Assembly (NCBI RefSeq): GCF_003932755.1
Contig: NZ_CP024202.1
Location: forward strand, 3,410,001 to 3,474,000
Source: Methylomicrobium sp. wino1
Lineage (GTDB): Bacteria > Pseudomonadota > Gammaproteobacteria > Methylococcales > Methylomonadaceae
Direction: 5' to 3'
DNA: 64,000 bases
Each line of letters starts with the position of its first letter. Position 1 is the first letter of the stretch. Below the pieces are notes generated by a model, which was given only the letters and a program-made list of their open reading frames with translations, was not told the origin of the DNA and searched no databases. The translations under genes were made by a program, and so were the position numbers. Of the stretch, positions 50,545-59,734 are shown piece by piece.

Positions 50545-52944
50545 TTAGTTGGTTTTAGGATCCGGCCGTTCCCAGAACCGGCTGGCCAATAAAGCCTCCA
50601 TGATGCTCATTTGATCGCCGAAATGCTTAATCGCGAGTACCGGTATTTGAGCTTCGGACATGACCTGCGAAGTTACGCTACCCAACAGAATAGTTGCCGC
50701 CTGACTGCGGCCGCGCGTACTGATCACAATCAGGTCTGCGCCGTATTCCTCGGCTTTGCGTAAAATCTCATGAGCGGTGTTGCTGCTCTCTTCGAATGCG
50801 GCCTTGACGGTCACTTCATGAGTGTTTACCCGTTTAAGGAAGTCTTCGAAAGTTGCTTCTTCCTCTCCGAAAACGATGTCGTCATGTTCTTCGTAGCGAA
50901 TCACCGATGGGTCGAAATACACATGCAAGGCCATGCATTCGGATATTTGGTTGATTTTCGCAAGTGCGGTCGCGTGGACTAAGCTATCGGCGGAAGGCTG
51001 TGAAAAATCGATCGGGGCGACTATTCGGCTTATGCCGGAGTCACAGTCCTCAGGTACCATCCATACCGAACAGCTAGTGATCATAGCCAGACGTCTGGCC
51101 AAAGAACGTTGTCCGGTTCTGTTTTTACGGTGTCCCAACAAAATTAAATCGGATTTGGCGGCTAAGGTGAATTGCACCAACTCGTCCATGCGGCTCGTTC
51201 CTTCCATGGTTTGATAATTGACTTTGGTCGACTTGAGTGCGCCGTCGAAATAATTTTTCATTTCTTCGGTCATGCCTTTCTTCAGCGCTTTCGGCGAATT
51301 GTCTTTGCGATGTTTATCTTGCGGCGTGATGACATGCACGAAGTTAAACTCCTTGCCGATACCCAGTTTAGCGAGATGGGCTGCATATCTTAATAGACCG
51401 GTATCTTCTTCGGTCATCGCCAATGGCACGGTAATACTGTTGAAACTGCCGGGGGGCGTTACGGCGGCTTGTACTTCTTCATGCTCAGCGGGTTTTGAGA
51501 TTGTCTCAGCTTCCGTATGCGGCTTGTCGAAATATTTGCGGGCGACAAAATAGAGCACCAATGCCGACAGTACGCCGGTCAAGAAATCGGTGACCGGAAC
51601 CATGATTGCCGTAAAAATCATCAAGCCGGCATGAAATTTATTATGATTCATGACTTCCTTGATCTCGGACGGTTTGATCATATTAGTCGCGACCCATAAC
51701 AAAATACCGCCGATGCACGCCATCGGCACCAATTCCAGATATTCGGCGATGTAATAAGCCAAGGTTAACTTCAAAACGCCTTTGAAGTAACCCGCCAAAG
51801 GCGTTACTGCGCCTGCTTTGATGCTGGTCGCGGTGCGCGCCAACGCGCCGGTGCATGGAAAACCGTTGACCATCGGAGTGATTATTTGCACCAAACCTTG
51901 TCCCCAGAATTCCTTATTCGGGTTGAACGGTGTTTTGCGATTGTCGGCGAGCCGGTCTGCCATCGATGAACACAACAAGCTTTCAATACCGGACACGAAA
52001 ACAATCGCCGCGACGAAATACAGAATATCGACGGCGACGCCTAAATCCATTACCGGCAATATCGGTGGCGTGAATACGAAAAAATTATTAGGAATCGTGC
52101 CGTAGATATCGCGCACGATGATGATGCCTTTATCGGCCATCACGGTTGCCGCCAACAAGGTCGAAACCCCGATGGCAATCAGCGGAGCCGGAATGAAGAT
52201 CGAGATGCGCAGTAGAAACTTGGTCAGCACAAAGGTCATGATGCCCAGCGTAACCGACCAAATATTGATTTTATCGATATTGTCGTAGGCTGCCGATAGG
52301 TTATGCAGTAATCCGCCCTTGATGTCCTCGTCTTCGCCCAAGAGGTCTTTAAAACTTTCGATGCCGAGTATCGATTCGACATTAGTCAATGCAATCGCGA
52401 CAGCAATCCCTGCCGTAAAGCCGACGACGATAGAGTTGGGGACCAGCTTGGCATATTTGCCGAGCCCGAAAATGCCCATCAGCATTAAAATGATACCGGC
52501 GATCACCGAGACTAAAACCAAAAAGCCGTGCGCCTCGGCGAATGTGCCGCCGCCTGCTTCGCCGTACTTAGCCATTAGGGCAGCAATGATCGGAATGAAG
52601 GCGGCGGTCGGCCCGTAAACTTGATACTTAGAACCGCCCCAGGTCCGACCGATGATACAGGCCAGTGCGCCGGCGATGATACCTTGTTCCGGTCGCAGCC
52701 CCATCGCCATTGCGAATCCCATTGCCATTGGGATTGCGGTTAACGCAACGATGAGTCCGGCGCTGAAGTCGCGATAGGTTGTTTTCAACCAGGTTTCGCG
52801 GGTTAAATCTTCGAAACGGCTGTCCCAGAAGGTGTTGAATTCCTTCAGTCGCTGCAAAATCGATGTCGGTTGACTGGTTTGCGGCTCAGTTTTTTTACCG
52901 GAGCCGCCGGATCCTTCTTGAATATGTTTTTGAATAGTACTCAT
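50545..52944 (-). CDS. SulP-family anion transporter fused to two universal-stress (UspA) domains
   Basis: Inner-membrane transporter of about 799 residues. The first 460 form the SulP domain: TWLKTTYRDFSAGLIVALTA, IPMAMGFAMAMGLRPEQGII, GALACIIGRTWGGSKYQVYG with PTAAFIPIIAA, FVSGIESLLCSSMADRLADN, and NGFPCTGALARTATSIKAGA. The usual C-terminal STAS domain is not seen. Two UspA-type domains replace it (VPLAMTEEDTGLLRYAAHLA, LILLGHRKNRTGQRSLARRL; then IVAPIDFSQPSADSLVHATA, LIVISTRGRSQAATILLGSV). ATG 52944 is the likely start; TTG 52965 is the upstream alternative. Bicarbonate or sulfate are possible substrates, and sequence alone does not decide. Confidence 0.93.
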   Translation of the reverse strand: MSTIQKHIQEGSGGSGKKTEPQTSQPTSILQRLKEFNTFWDSRFEDLTRETWLKTTYRDFSAGLIVALTAIPMAMGFAMAMGLRPEQGIIAGALACIIGRTWGGSKYQVYGPTAAFIPIIAALMAKYGEAGGGTFAEAHGFLVLVSVIAGIILMLMGIFGLGKYAKLVPNSIVVGFTAGIAVAIALTNVESILGIESFKDLLGEDEDIKGGLLHNLSAAYDNIDKINIWSVTLGIMTFVLTKFLLRISIFIPAPLIAIGVSTLLAATVMADKGIIIVRDIYGTIPNNFFVFTPPILPVMDLGVAVDILYFVAAIVFVSGIESLLCSSMADRLADNRKTPFNPNKEFWGQGLVQIITPMVNGFPCTGALARTATSIKAGAVTPLAGYFKGVLKLTLAYYIAEYLELVPMACIGGILLWVATNMIKPSEIKEVMNHNKFHAGLMIFTAIMVPVTDFLTGVLSALVLYFVARKYFDKPHTEAETISKPAEHEEVQAAVTPPGSFNSITVPLAMTEEDTGLLRYAAHLAKLGIGKEFNFVHVITPQDKHRKDNSPKALKKGMTEEMKNYFDGALKSTKVNYQTMEGTSRMDELVQFTLAAKSDLILLGHRKNRTGQRSLARRLAMITSCSVWMVPEDCDSGISRIVAPIDFSQPSADSLVHATALAKINQISECMALHVYFDPSVIRYEEHDDIVFGEEEATFEDFLKRVNTHEVTVKAAFEESSNTAHEILRKAEEYGADLIVISTRGRSQAATILLGSVTSQVMSEAQIPVLAIKHFGDQMSIMEALLASRFWERPDPKTN

Positions 52945-52991
52945 AAATTGCTCGCAAAATATCAAGTTAATAAATGCCCAACTTCATAACG

Positions 52992-53486
52992 CTAAGCACG
53001 TAGGAAGCCATTCGGCAATAGTGTCAAGTCTTGGTTGCCTTGGGCGTTTTGCTTAGCGCCTAATGAAACTTCGGTGATTTTAAGACGGCTTCTGCGAATG
53101 AAAGGAATCGGATTGAAGCTTGTTTGCCGGTTTAACCTAGGGTTGTACCGTTTCGGAATGACGGCTTCATCGATCTGGTTGCCATCGACAAAGGCGTTGA
53201 AAGCGGCTTGATTCAAGCCGGTAAAGAGTTCCGTTTTAATTAGTACCTTGTCGGCTGAATAGCCTTGACGTAAGGCCTTGCATGTTTTTTTGAATTCCGG
53301 AGTCTTCAAGGACTGAAGCAATTCGGTCTTTGAAAAATACAACAGGTCGATTGGACAATCGGAAAGAAATCGGCAATGCGTCAAAAAGAAATACAGCTTG
53401 TCGTCTCGGGCGTTAGTTAGGGTATGCTTGACCAAATTCAGCGATTCCACCGAAAAATCGGTCGGAATCAAGATTGTTCTTTTCAT
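52992..53486 (-). CDS. UspA-like small cytoplasmic protein
   Basis: The 164-residue product starts MKRTILIPTDFSVESLNLVK, a universal-stress type first strand and helix, and has weak family character later (FVDGNQIDEAVIPKRYN). It lacks the clear GxxG(9-10)G(S/T) ATP motif, so it may not bind ATP. The last 30 residues are Gln/Asn-rich and not UspA-like. It lies 47 bp upstream of the SulP-USP gene on the same strand and is likely co-transcribed with it. Its promoter region has paired direct repeats (53553). Confidence 0.7.
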   Translation of the reverse strand: MKRTILIPTDFSVESLNLVKHTLTNARDDKLYFFLTHCRFLSDCPIDLLYFSKTELLQSLKTPEFKKTCKALRQGYSADKVLIKTELFTGLNQAAFNAFVDGNQIDEAVIPKRYNPRLNRQTSFNPIPFIRRSRLKITEVSLGAKQNAQGNQDLTLLPNGFLRA

Positions 53487-54128
53487 CTTTCAATCCTCTT
53501 AAAAATGGGGCAAGCTCATGTTATTGATTAATACTTTCACATGCCTTTCACCAAGCTTTCGCGAAACTTGCTTGAAGCTTTCGTAAAACTTACACGACGG
53601 AAGTAAATGCGTTACGGCTTTCGGAATTAAAAAGATTTGAACCGGATGAACGCGGAGGTACCTATTCAGTTATTCTCTTTGAATATTGAGAAGGTCAAGT
53701 TCCAACTTGTTTTATACTCATCGCAGATCAAAATTCGGCACCGGGGTGCCCGTCAAAGGACGCCGTGAATACATCCCTGTAGGCTCTATGCCAGCTCTAT
53801 GCTGGCACCTCCTCAGGCAATGCCGAAATTTGAAGTGAGAAAGGTATAGATGCAGGGGGCAGTGGGCTGAATAATTTCAGGCAGAGCGCTTTCGAGCGAA
53901 GGCAAAAGTCTTGAAGGTAATTGAATAAAATTGAGAACAAATAGAATTGAAGCCAACGGGTTTGGATCGAAGGAGGAGGACAACTGAGGGGCTTGCTTGT
54001 TAGGTAAGTGCAGGGGGTAGTCAGTTTTTACGTAAAATCAGTATAAGTTCAACTGTACCCGGCCGACTTGAAATTGTCATTAATACAGTGATATTGCTAC
54101 GAAAATTATAGAGTTTGTCGGCAACGGT
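53487..54128. other. Intergenic region with repeat remnants, no gene seen
   Basis: Contains the paired direct repeats at 53553-53591, then a remnant of the palindromic repeat family (53745-53825, ggacgccgtgaatacatccc with gccagctctatgctggca). The rest (53830-54128) has no recognisable gene or structure. Confidence 0.5.
53553..53591 (-). promoter_or_regulatory. Two 17-bp direct repeats 22 bp apart: possible response-regulator operator
   Basis: aagctttcgcgaaactt (53553-53569) and aagctttcgtaaaactt (53575-53591) differ at two positions and are spaced by two helical turns. The first contains the palindrome tttcgcgaaa. They lie 67-105 bp upstream of the UspA-like gene start, a usual place for an activator. 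OmpR-family regulators bind direct repeats, and one is encoded at 49701 in the same run. The link is inference. Confidence 0.5.
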
Positions 54129-56402
54129 TCAAGCCGAGCAGGCTTCGATGATTTGTCCGTAGCTGATGCCTGCGTCGTTTCCGGGTAATCGTTCAGGTAG
54201 ATAAACCTCGAAACCTTCCTGTTTCAAATTTTCTATCGCCAATTCGGTCAACCGCTTATTTTGAAACACGCCGCCGCAAAGACCGACCCGGTCGATTCGG
54301 TACGTTTTTCTAATTTGCATAGCCTGACCTCGGATCGTTTCGGCTAGACTGGCATGAAATTGTCCGGCCCGTTCCGCTTTGGATAATTCCTCGTTCTGCA
54401 ACATCGCCAATAACGGCGTCCAATCGCTCCGCCAAATACCGTTTTCGTCTTGTTCCAAGGGCAACAGTGGCCCCGGTCCGCTATCGGTGCTGAAGGCTTC
54501 CAGTTCCATCGGGGCTTGGCCATCGTAATCGGCTTTCGATACCAGTCCCAGCAATGCCGATACGGCATCGAATAATCTTCCGGCGGAACTGCATAGGGGC
54601 GTATTGAGTTCGTGTTGCCAAGCTTTTTTCAAGAGTTCGGTGGGGAAGGGGCAGTCTTGCCATTCCAGTCCGCATTCCCAAAATAAAGCCGTTGCGCTTC
54701 GCCACGGTTCGCGCCCGACCGCATCGCCACCCGGTATTCTGAAGGGTTTTAAAGATCCAGCGCGACGCCATCGGCCTGGCCTGCCCAACAATACTTCGCC
54801 GCCCCAGATCGTGCCGTCTTCGCCATAGCCGGTCCCGTCCCAGGTAAAAACCAGCATGGTTTCGGATAAGCCGAATTCGCCGGCTAATGCCGAGGCATGG
54901 GCGTGATGATGGAATACCTGGGTTACCGGTAAACCCGATTGTTCGGCCCATCGGCTCGACCGGTAATCAGGGTGTGCGTCGCGAATGACTTTTTTAACGT
55001 CTATGTCATAGAGCGAGGCGAGATCGTCGATGGTTTGTTCGAACACCTCCTGACTGCGACGTGAACCAAGATCGCCGATATGCGGGGATATCACGACGCG
55101 GTCCTCCCAAGCCAATGCTATGGCATTTTTCATGTGTCCACCCACTGCAAGCACAGGCTCTTGCAACGTAAACGGTAGCTTCATTTCCAAAGGTGCACAG
55201 CCGCGGCCCAGTCGAAGCGGTCTCATGCTACCGGCAATTCTTCTGAATACCGAATCGTCCGCCGGTCTCAGTATCGGTCGGTTATGATGCAAAAAGGCAT
55301 CGGCTACCCGGCTTAACCGCCTTTCGACTTCATCTCCGTCGGTCATGACAGGTTCGCCGCTGATGTTCGCTGATGTTGCGACTAAAGGTCCGCCGAAATC
55401 GGCAGATAATAGATGATGTAATGGACTATAGGGCAGCAGGATGCCGATTTCATCGATACCGGGCGCGACCGATTCGGCCAATGAGCTGGCTTTGCATTTT
55501 TCGACCAAGACGATCGGGCGGAGCGGGTCTTGCAATAAATTTAATTCCAGTTGATCGGGGGCTGCATATTCCTTTACGGCTGCTAAACCGTCTTCGCCGC
55601 GCCGGGGCAGGAGAACCGCGAGCGGTTTGCGGGCGCGTTGTTTACGTTCACGCAAGCGCCGGACTGCCGGTTCTGAGGTTGCGTCGCAGATCAAATGATA
55701 GCCGCCGACGCCTTTCGCCGCGACGATAGCGCCGGCGCGCAGAGCGTCGATACAGGCGGCCAAAGCTGTTTCGGTATTCGAAATGTTTTTTTCACCGGGG
55801 ATGTAAAACGTCAATGACGGTCCGCATACCGGGCAAGCCAAAGGTTGTGCATGAAATCGCCTGTCCAGGTGATTTTCGTATTCTTTTCGGCAATCGGTGC
55901 ACAGTTCGAATTCGGCCATCGCGGTGTTGGCGCGGTCGTAAGGCAACTTTTTAATTAGTGTGTATCGGGGGCCGCATTGCGTGCAATTGATGAACGGATA
56001 GCGGTAGCGGCGTTGTTTCGGGTCTTTCAATTCCTCAAGACAGTCGCTGCATAAAAAATAATCGGGCGGTATGTGTATGGCAGATGACGGCTCGGCAATG
56101 CTATCGAGAATCGAAAAACTATCCAGGTCGTCGGGTTTGGCGGTGTACCCATTTGCGAGAGTCGGTCTTGCGAGGGGAGGCGAGTTATCGATAAGACGTT
56201 CCATGAACCGGTCGATCCGATTCGGCTCGCCTTGTATCAAAATTTCGACGGTTCCGGTCCGGTTGAGTACCCAACCGTTTAAGTTTAGTTCATGGGCCAA
56301 ACGGCATACGAAAGGACGAAAGCCGACGCCTTGGACTTGGCCGGTGACAATCAAGCGGCGCGCTACGATGTTGGCGGATGGAGGTGGTTGAATGGGTTTC
56401 AA
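54129..56402 (-). CDS. hypF: Carbamoyltransferase HypF
   Basis: Transfers a carbamoyl group to HypE. Domains in order: acylphosphatase-like (LIVTGQVQGVGFRPFVCRLA), zinc fingers (CSDCLEEL, CTQCGPRY, CTDCRKEY, CPVCGPS), YrdC-like domain (VAAKGVGGYHLICDATSEPA, RKQRARKPLAVLLPR), and a Kae1-like C-terminal domain with HHHAHASALAGEF and WDGTGYGEDGTIWGGE. Total of about 757 residues, normal. The start is uncertain: TTG 56402 lies 20 bp after the hypD stop, while GTG 56483 would overlap hypD by 61 bp. The last gene of hypB-hypD-hypF. Confidence 0.95.
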   Translation of the reverse strand: MKPIQPPPSANIVARRLIVTGQVQGVGFRPFVCRLAHELNLNGWVLNRTGTVEILIQGEPNRIDRFMERLIDNSPPLARPTLANGYTAKPDDLDSFSILDSIAEPSSAIHIPPDYFLCSDCLEELKDPKQRRYRYPFINCTQCGPRYTLIKKLPYDRANTAMAEFELCTDCRKEYENHLDRRFHAQPLACPVCGPSLTFYIPGEKNISNTETALAACIDALRAGAIVAAKGVGGYHLICDATSEPAVRRLRERKQRARKPLAVLLPRRGEDGLAAVKEYAAPDQLELNLLQDPLRPIVLVEKCKASSLAESVAPGIDEIGILLPYSPLHHLLSADFGGPLVATSANISGEPVMTDGDEVERRLSRVADAFLHHNRPILRPADDSVFRRIAGSMRPLRLGRGCAPLEMKLPFTLQEPVLAVGGHMKNAIALAWEDRVVISPHIGDLGSRRSQEVFEQTIDDLASLYDIDVKKVIRDAHPDYRSSRWAEQSGLPVTQVFHHHAHASALAGEFGLSETMLVFTWDGTGYGEDGTIWGGEVLLGRPGRWRRAGSLKPFRIPGGDAVGREPWRSATALFWECGLEWQDCPFPTELLKKAWQHELNTPLCSSAGRLFDAVSALLGLVSKADYDGQAPMELEAFSTDSGPGPLLPLEQDENGIWRSDWTPLLAMLQNEELSKAERAGQFHASLAETIRGQAMQIRKTYRIDRVGLCGGVFQNKRLTELAIENLKQEGFEVYLPERLPGNDAGISYGQIIEACSA

Positions 56403-56422
56403 TACAAGGTGAGTTAAACAAA

Positions 56423-57547
56423 TTAAGTGCAGGTTGTCTCTTCGAGTTCGGCTGATCGAGATCGAATTCCCGACGACCACCAAATTCGGCAGGCGCCTTC
56501 ATCGGAAACCATGCACGGGCCGACCGGCGAGCGAGGCGTGCAGGAAGCGCCATATAATTTGCAATCCACCGGCTTGATGCGTCCCAGCACGACTCTCGCA
56601 CAGTCGCAGCCCGGCGGCATCATGCCGGCATTTTTTCTTGCATTTTCGGCATGACCGGGAAAACGAAACCGGACGTTATGCTGTGCATAGTCAGCGCTAA
56701 GCTCAAGTCCCGATGCCGGTATGATGCCGATTCCTCGCCAAGAGGCGTCTACGATCGTCAATGTTCTTTCGATTAATCGGCGGGCGGTCGGATTGCCATG
56801 CGGTTTAACGACTTGTTCGTAGCAATTATCCAAAAAAATTCGGCCGTCGAGTTTTTGTCGTAAGACAGAATAAATCGCCGCCAGTAAACTGTCCGGAGTG
56901 AAACCGGCAATCGCGGCCGGGAAGCCGTGGCGGTCCACGACGAATTGCCATTCCTCAGGCCCCATCACGGTTGAAACATGGCCTGGGGCAATCAGCGCAT
57001 CGAACGACGGCGTTTCGTAGTCGAGTAACATCGCAACCGCCGGCCACGTCAGGCGACCGCTCATCAGCAGGAATAAGTTATCGGGGATGCCCTCTGCGAG
57101 CATGCCGGCGACCGGGGCACAGGTCGTTTCGAAACCGGCGACGAAAAACACGACAGTTTTACCAGGTTCGGATTTCGCGATTCGAACCGCTTCGGAAGGC
57201 GAGGCGATCGGGCGAATGTCGGCGCCGGCGGCTTTGGCTTGTTCGAGAGAACGTACCGACTTGCTCGAAACATTGACCGGTACGCGCAACATATCGCCGA
57301 ACGCCACGACTATGCTATCGGGTTCGTTCAGGCCGATTTGTATCGCTTGATAAATATCTTCTTCAGGACAAACGCAAACCGGGCAGCCGGGGCCCGGAAT
57401 CAGATCGATCATGTCGGGCAGGGCGCTTCTGAGTCCCGCCATCGAAATCGAACGCTCATGACCGCCGCAAACGTTCATGATGCGCACAGGAGAGGTCAGA
57501 GGCAGTGCGCGAATTTTATCGAGCCATTGTCGTGCGTCGAGTGCCAT
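56423..57547 (-). CDS. hypD: Hydrogenase assembly protein HypD
   Basis: Fe-S protein that, with HypC, assembles Fe(CN)2CO. The 374-residue sequence has NVCGGHERSI near residue 25, GPGCPVCVCPEEDIYQAI near 53, CGD-like FGDMLRVP and the 4Fe-4S cysteines CDCARVVLGRIKP, CKLYGASCTP, GPCMVSDEGACRIWW at the C-terminus. It starts 9 bp after hypB. All the catalytic and Fe-S cysteines I can identify are present. Confidence 0.96.
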   Translation of the reverse strand: MALDARQWLDKIRALPLTSPVRIMNVCGGHERSISMAGLRSALPDMIDLIPGPGCPVCVCPEEDIYQAIQIGLNEPDSIVVAFGDMLRVPVNVSSKSVRSLEQAKAAGADIRPIASPSEAVRIAKSEPGKTVVFFVAGFETTCAPVAGMLAEGIPDNLFLLMSGRLTWPAVAMLLDYETPSFDALIAPGHVSTVMGPEEWQFVVDRHGFPAAIAGFTPDSLLAAIYSVLRQKLDGRIFLDNCYEQVVKPHGNPTARRLIERTLTIVDASWRGIGIIPASGLELSADYAQHNVRFRFPGHAENARKNAGMMPPGCDCARVVLGRIKPVDCKLYGASCTPRSPVGPCMVSDEGACRIWWSSGIRSRSAELEETTCT

Positions 57548-57556
57548 CGGAAGGCC

Positions 57557-58414
57557 TCAGGCTGGTGTGCCGGATTTAACAACCGGGCGAAAGCGGACTT
57601 GCGCCGGATCGGTATGCAGTAATTGGCCGTCGCGCTGGACGTTCGGGCGCGTCGTTTGTTGTTGTGCCAGTTTGTTTCGGTGCGCTTGTAGGCTTTCATG
57701 CAGCCAGTCGATCCAGGCATCCAATCCGGAATCGTTATTTTGCCGAGAAGATAGCTTAAACACCGGCACTTTACTGGCTAAATTACGTAGCGCTTGTTCG
57801 GCACGGTTCGGTGAAAAATCGTCGAGAAACGGCAATAAGTCGGTCTTGGTGATCAGCATCAAATCGGCTGCTCGGAACATGACCGGATACTTGGCCGGTT
57901 TGTCGTCGCCTTCGGTCGTCGAGAGGAGTGTTACGTTCAAATGATGTCCTAAATCGAAACTGGCCGGACAAACGAGGTTGCCGACATTTTCGATGAACAA
58001 GATATCGATAGACGACAAGTCGATATGATGCAGTGCATCGTGAATCAGATGCGCATCGAGATGACACGCAGTTCCTGTCGTGATTTGATGCGCAGGTACG
58101 CCATGCGCGCGAATTCTGGCGGCATCGTTTTCGGTTTCGAGATCGCCTTCGATTACGGCCAGGGCTAAAGAACCGTTCAGTCGCTTGATCGTCGCTTCGA
58201 GCAAGGCGGTTTTGCCCGAGCCGGGCGAGGACATCAGGTTGATCGCCAAGACCTTCCGGGCATCGAAATGGCTCCGGTTATGTTCGGCTTGGCTGTCGTT
58301 TTTGGCGAGTAAATTTTTCAGTACCGTGACCGTCGTGGTACCGTTAGCCGGTTTTTCAGCTAAAACGAACGGACGATTACCGGGCGTGATATTACAACCG
58401 CAGGTATTGCACAT
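57557..58414 (-). CDS. hypB: Hydrogenase nickel-incorporation GTPase HypB
   Basis: The 285-residue protein begins MCNTCGCNI, the high-affinity nickel CxxCGC site, and carries a GTPase domain: MSSPGSGKTALLEATIKRL (P-loop), VIEGDLETENDAARI, the nickel/zinc CHLDAHLIHDALHH region, ENVGNLVCPASFDLG, and LLITKTDLLPF (NKxD-like TKTD). No histidine-rich stretch is present, so it is not a nickel-storing variant. The first gene of the hypB-hypD-hypF operon; 193 bp separate it from the divergent gloA-like gene. Confidence 0.96.
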   Translation of the reverse strand: MCNTCGCNITPGNRPFVLAEKPANGTTTVTVLKNLLAKNDSQAEHNRSHFDARKVLAINLMSSPGSGKTALLEATIKRLNGSLALAVIEGDLETENDAARIRAHGVPAHQITTGTACHLDAHLIHDALHHIDLSSIDILFIENVGNLVCPASFDLGHHLNVTLLSTTEGDDKPAKYPVMFRAADLMLITKTDLLPFLDDFSPNRAEQALRNLASKVPVFKLSSRQNNDSGLDAWIDWLHESLQAHRNKLAQQQTTRPNVQRDGQLLHTDPAQVRFRPVVKSGTPA

Positions 58415-58607
58415 AGGGATAGCCTCTGTAACTTCTAAATTAGTGCACAGCTATGTTATATGAGCGCTATGAATGGCACAAGCCGATAATAGCACTTCGG
58501 AGGTTTGAGGGTATTCAAATTTCGGCAATCCTGAGAAAAGTTGGAAGGTTGAATCTCAGAGTGAAATTCCCATAAACTGGCCTTTTTGTTTTCAAGGAGT
58601 CAACAAT

Positions 58608-59048
58608 ATGCGTTATTTACACACGATGGTTCGGGTTCGCGATTTAGACGAAGCATTGGATTTTTATTGCCATAAGCTCGGATTGATTGAAACCAAACGG
58701 ATGGAGAGCGAGCCGGGACGATTTACGTTGGTTTATTTGACGGCGCCGAAAGATAAGGAGCAAGCCGCTGCCAAAGATGCGCCGTTACTGGAATTGACCT
58801 ACAATTGGGACGCTGAGGAGTACACCGGCGGCCGCAACTTCGGTCATTTGGCTTTCGAGGTCGACGACATTTACGAAACATGCCGAAAATTGATGGATGC
58901 GGGCGTTACGATTAATCGGCCGCCTCGGGATGGTCATATGGCATTTATCCGCTCTCCGGATGAAATTTCGATCGAATTACTGCAAAAAAGCGAGCCGCTC
59001 GAGCCGAAGGAACCTTGGGCTTCGATGCAAAATACCGGAACGTGGTAA
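58608..59048 (+). CDS. gloA: Glyoxalase I-like lactoylglutathione lyase
   Basis: Converts methylglyoxal-glutathione hemithioacetal to S-lactoylglutathione. The 146 residues form paired VOC modules: MRYLHTMVRVRDLDEALDFY, LGLIETKRME, LLELTYNWD, NFGHLAFEVDDIYETCRKL and SPDEISIELLQK. Metal ligands His5, Glu in LELTYN, His in GHLAFEV and Glu in IELLQ are all there. The family extension at the end is a little longer than usual (EPWASMQNTGTW). Preceded by caaggagtc. Confidence 0.9.
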   Translation: MRYLHTMVRVRDLDEALDFYCHKLGLIETKRMESEPGRFTLVYLTAPKDKEQAAAKDAPLLELTYNWDAEEYTGGRNFGHLAFEVDDIYETCRKLMDAGVTINRPPRDGHMAFIRSPDEISIELLQKSEPLEPKEPWASMQNTGTW

Positions 59049-59121
59049 TCAAATCCGTCGGAATTGAAAAAGCTAGGCATTCGATTCCCGCGTCGAGTAC
59101 GGGAATCGAAGGAAAGCCGGA

Positions 59122-59529
59122 TTAGCTGTTGACTTGAGCAATCCAGTCTTGCAAGTTGTAATAATTGGTAATGCGAGCGACTTTGTTGTCGCGGATTTCG
59201 AAGAAAGCGCCGGCAGGCAGTCTGTAAGTTTGTCCTGCGGCTTCCGGTAAGCCTTCGTCCGTTGTTAAGTATTCGCCTAAAACGACGAACTCCGCGGCGC
59301 CGCGTTTGCCGTCCGGGGTGGCCATGATGACCATGTCGACCAATTCTTCCTTGTAATTGTTGTTCATGCAAGCCATGAACTGTGTAAAGGCTTCTTTGCC
59401 GATTTGGCGCTCGCCTTGATTGATATCGTGAATGACATCATCTGTCAGCAAGCTTAAAAAGGTATCCATGTCGCCGGCATTGAACGCAGCATAGTATTGT
59501 TGTACTAGGTTAATGGTGTCTTGATTCAT
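59122..59529 (-). CDS. NTF2-like (SnoaL / ketosteroid-isomerase fold) protein
   Basis: From ATG 59529 the 135-residue product starts MNQDTINLVQQYYAAFNAGD and has DDVIHDINQGERQIGKEAF then VMATPDGKRGAAEFVVLGEY, the cone fold of NTF2-like proteins. It ends FFEIRDNKVARITNYYNLQD. Its substrate cannot be read from sequence; relatives are small isomerases, cyclases or binding proteins. The upstream in-frame start (59616) is less likely since agagg lies just before 59529. It converges on the gloA-like gene. Confidence 0.8.
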   Translation of the reverse strand: MNQDTINLVQQYYAAFNAGDMDTFLSLLTDDVIHDINQGERQIGKEAFTQFMACMNNNYKEELVDMVIMATPDGKRGAAEFVVLGEYLTTDEGLPEAAGQTYRLPAGAFFEIRDNKVARITNYYNLQDWIAQVNS

Positions 59530-59734
59530 AATGGCCTCTAGTGATTGAAGGATAACTTTTAAAAAACCAGCTATTTTATAATTGTATTGGATTTTACGCC
59601 ATAGAATGCATGGCATTCAGTTTCGATCGGGGCGAACATCGATTGTACAGGCGCGTCTAATTGACGCAGATGCTTGCATTACAGCGGTCGCTTGTTTAGT
59701 CTTCCCGGGGACATGACTAGAACGGACTTGACGT

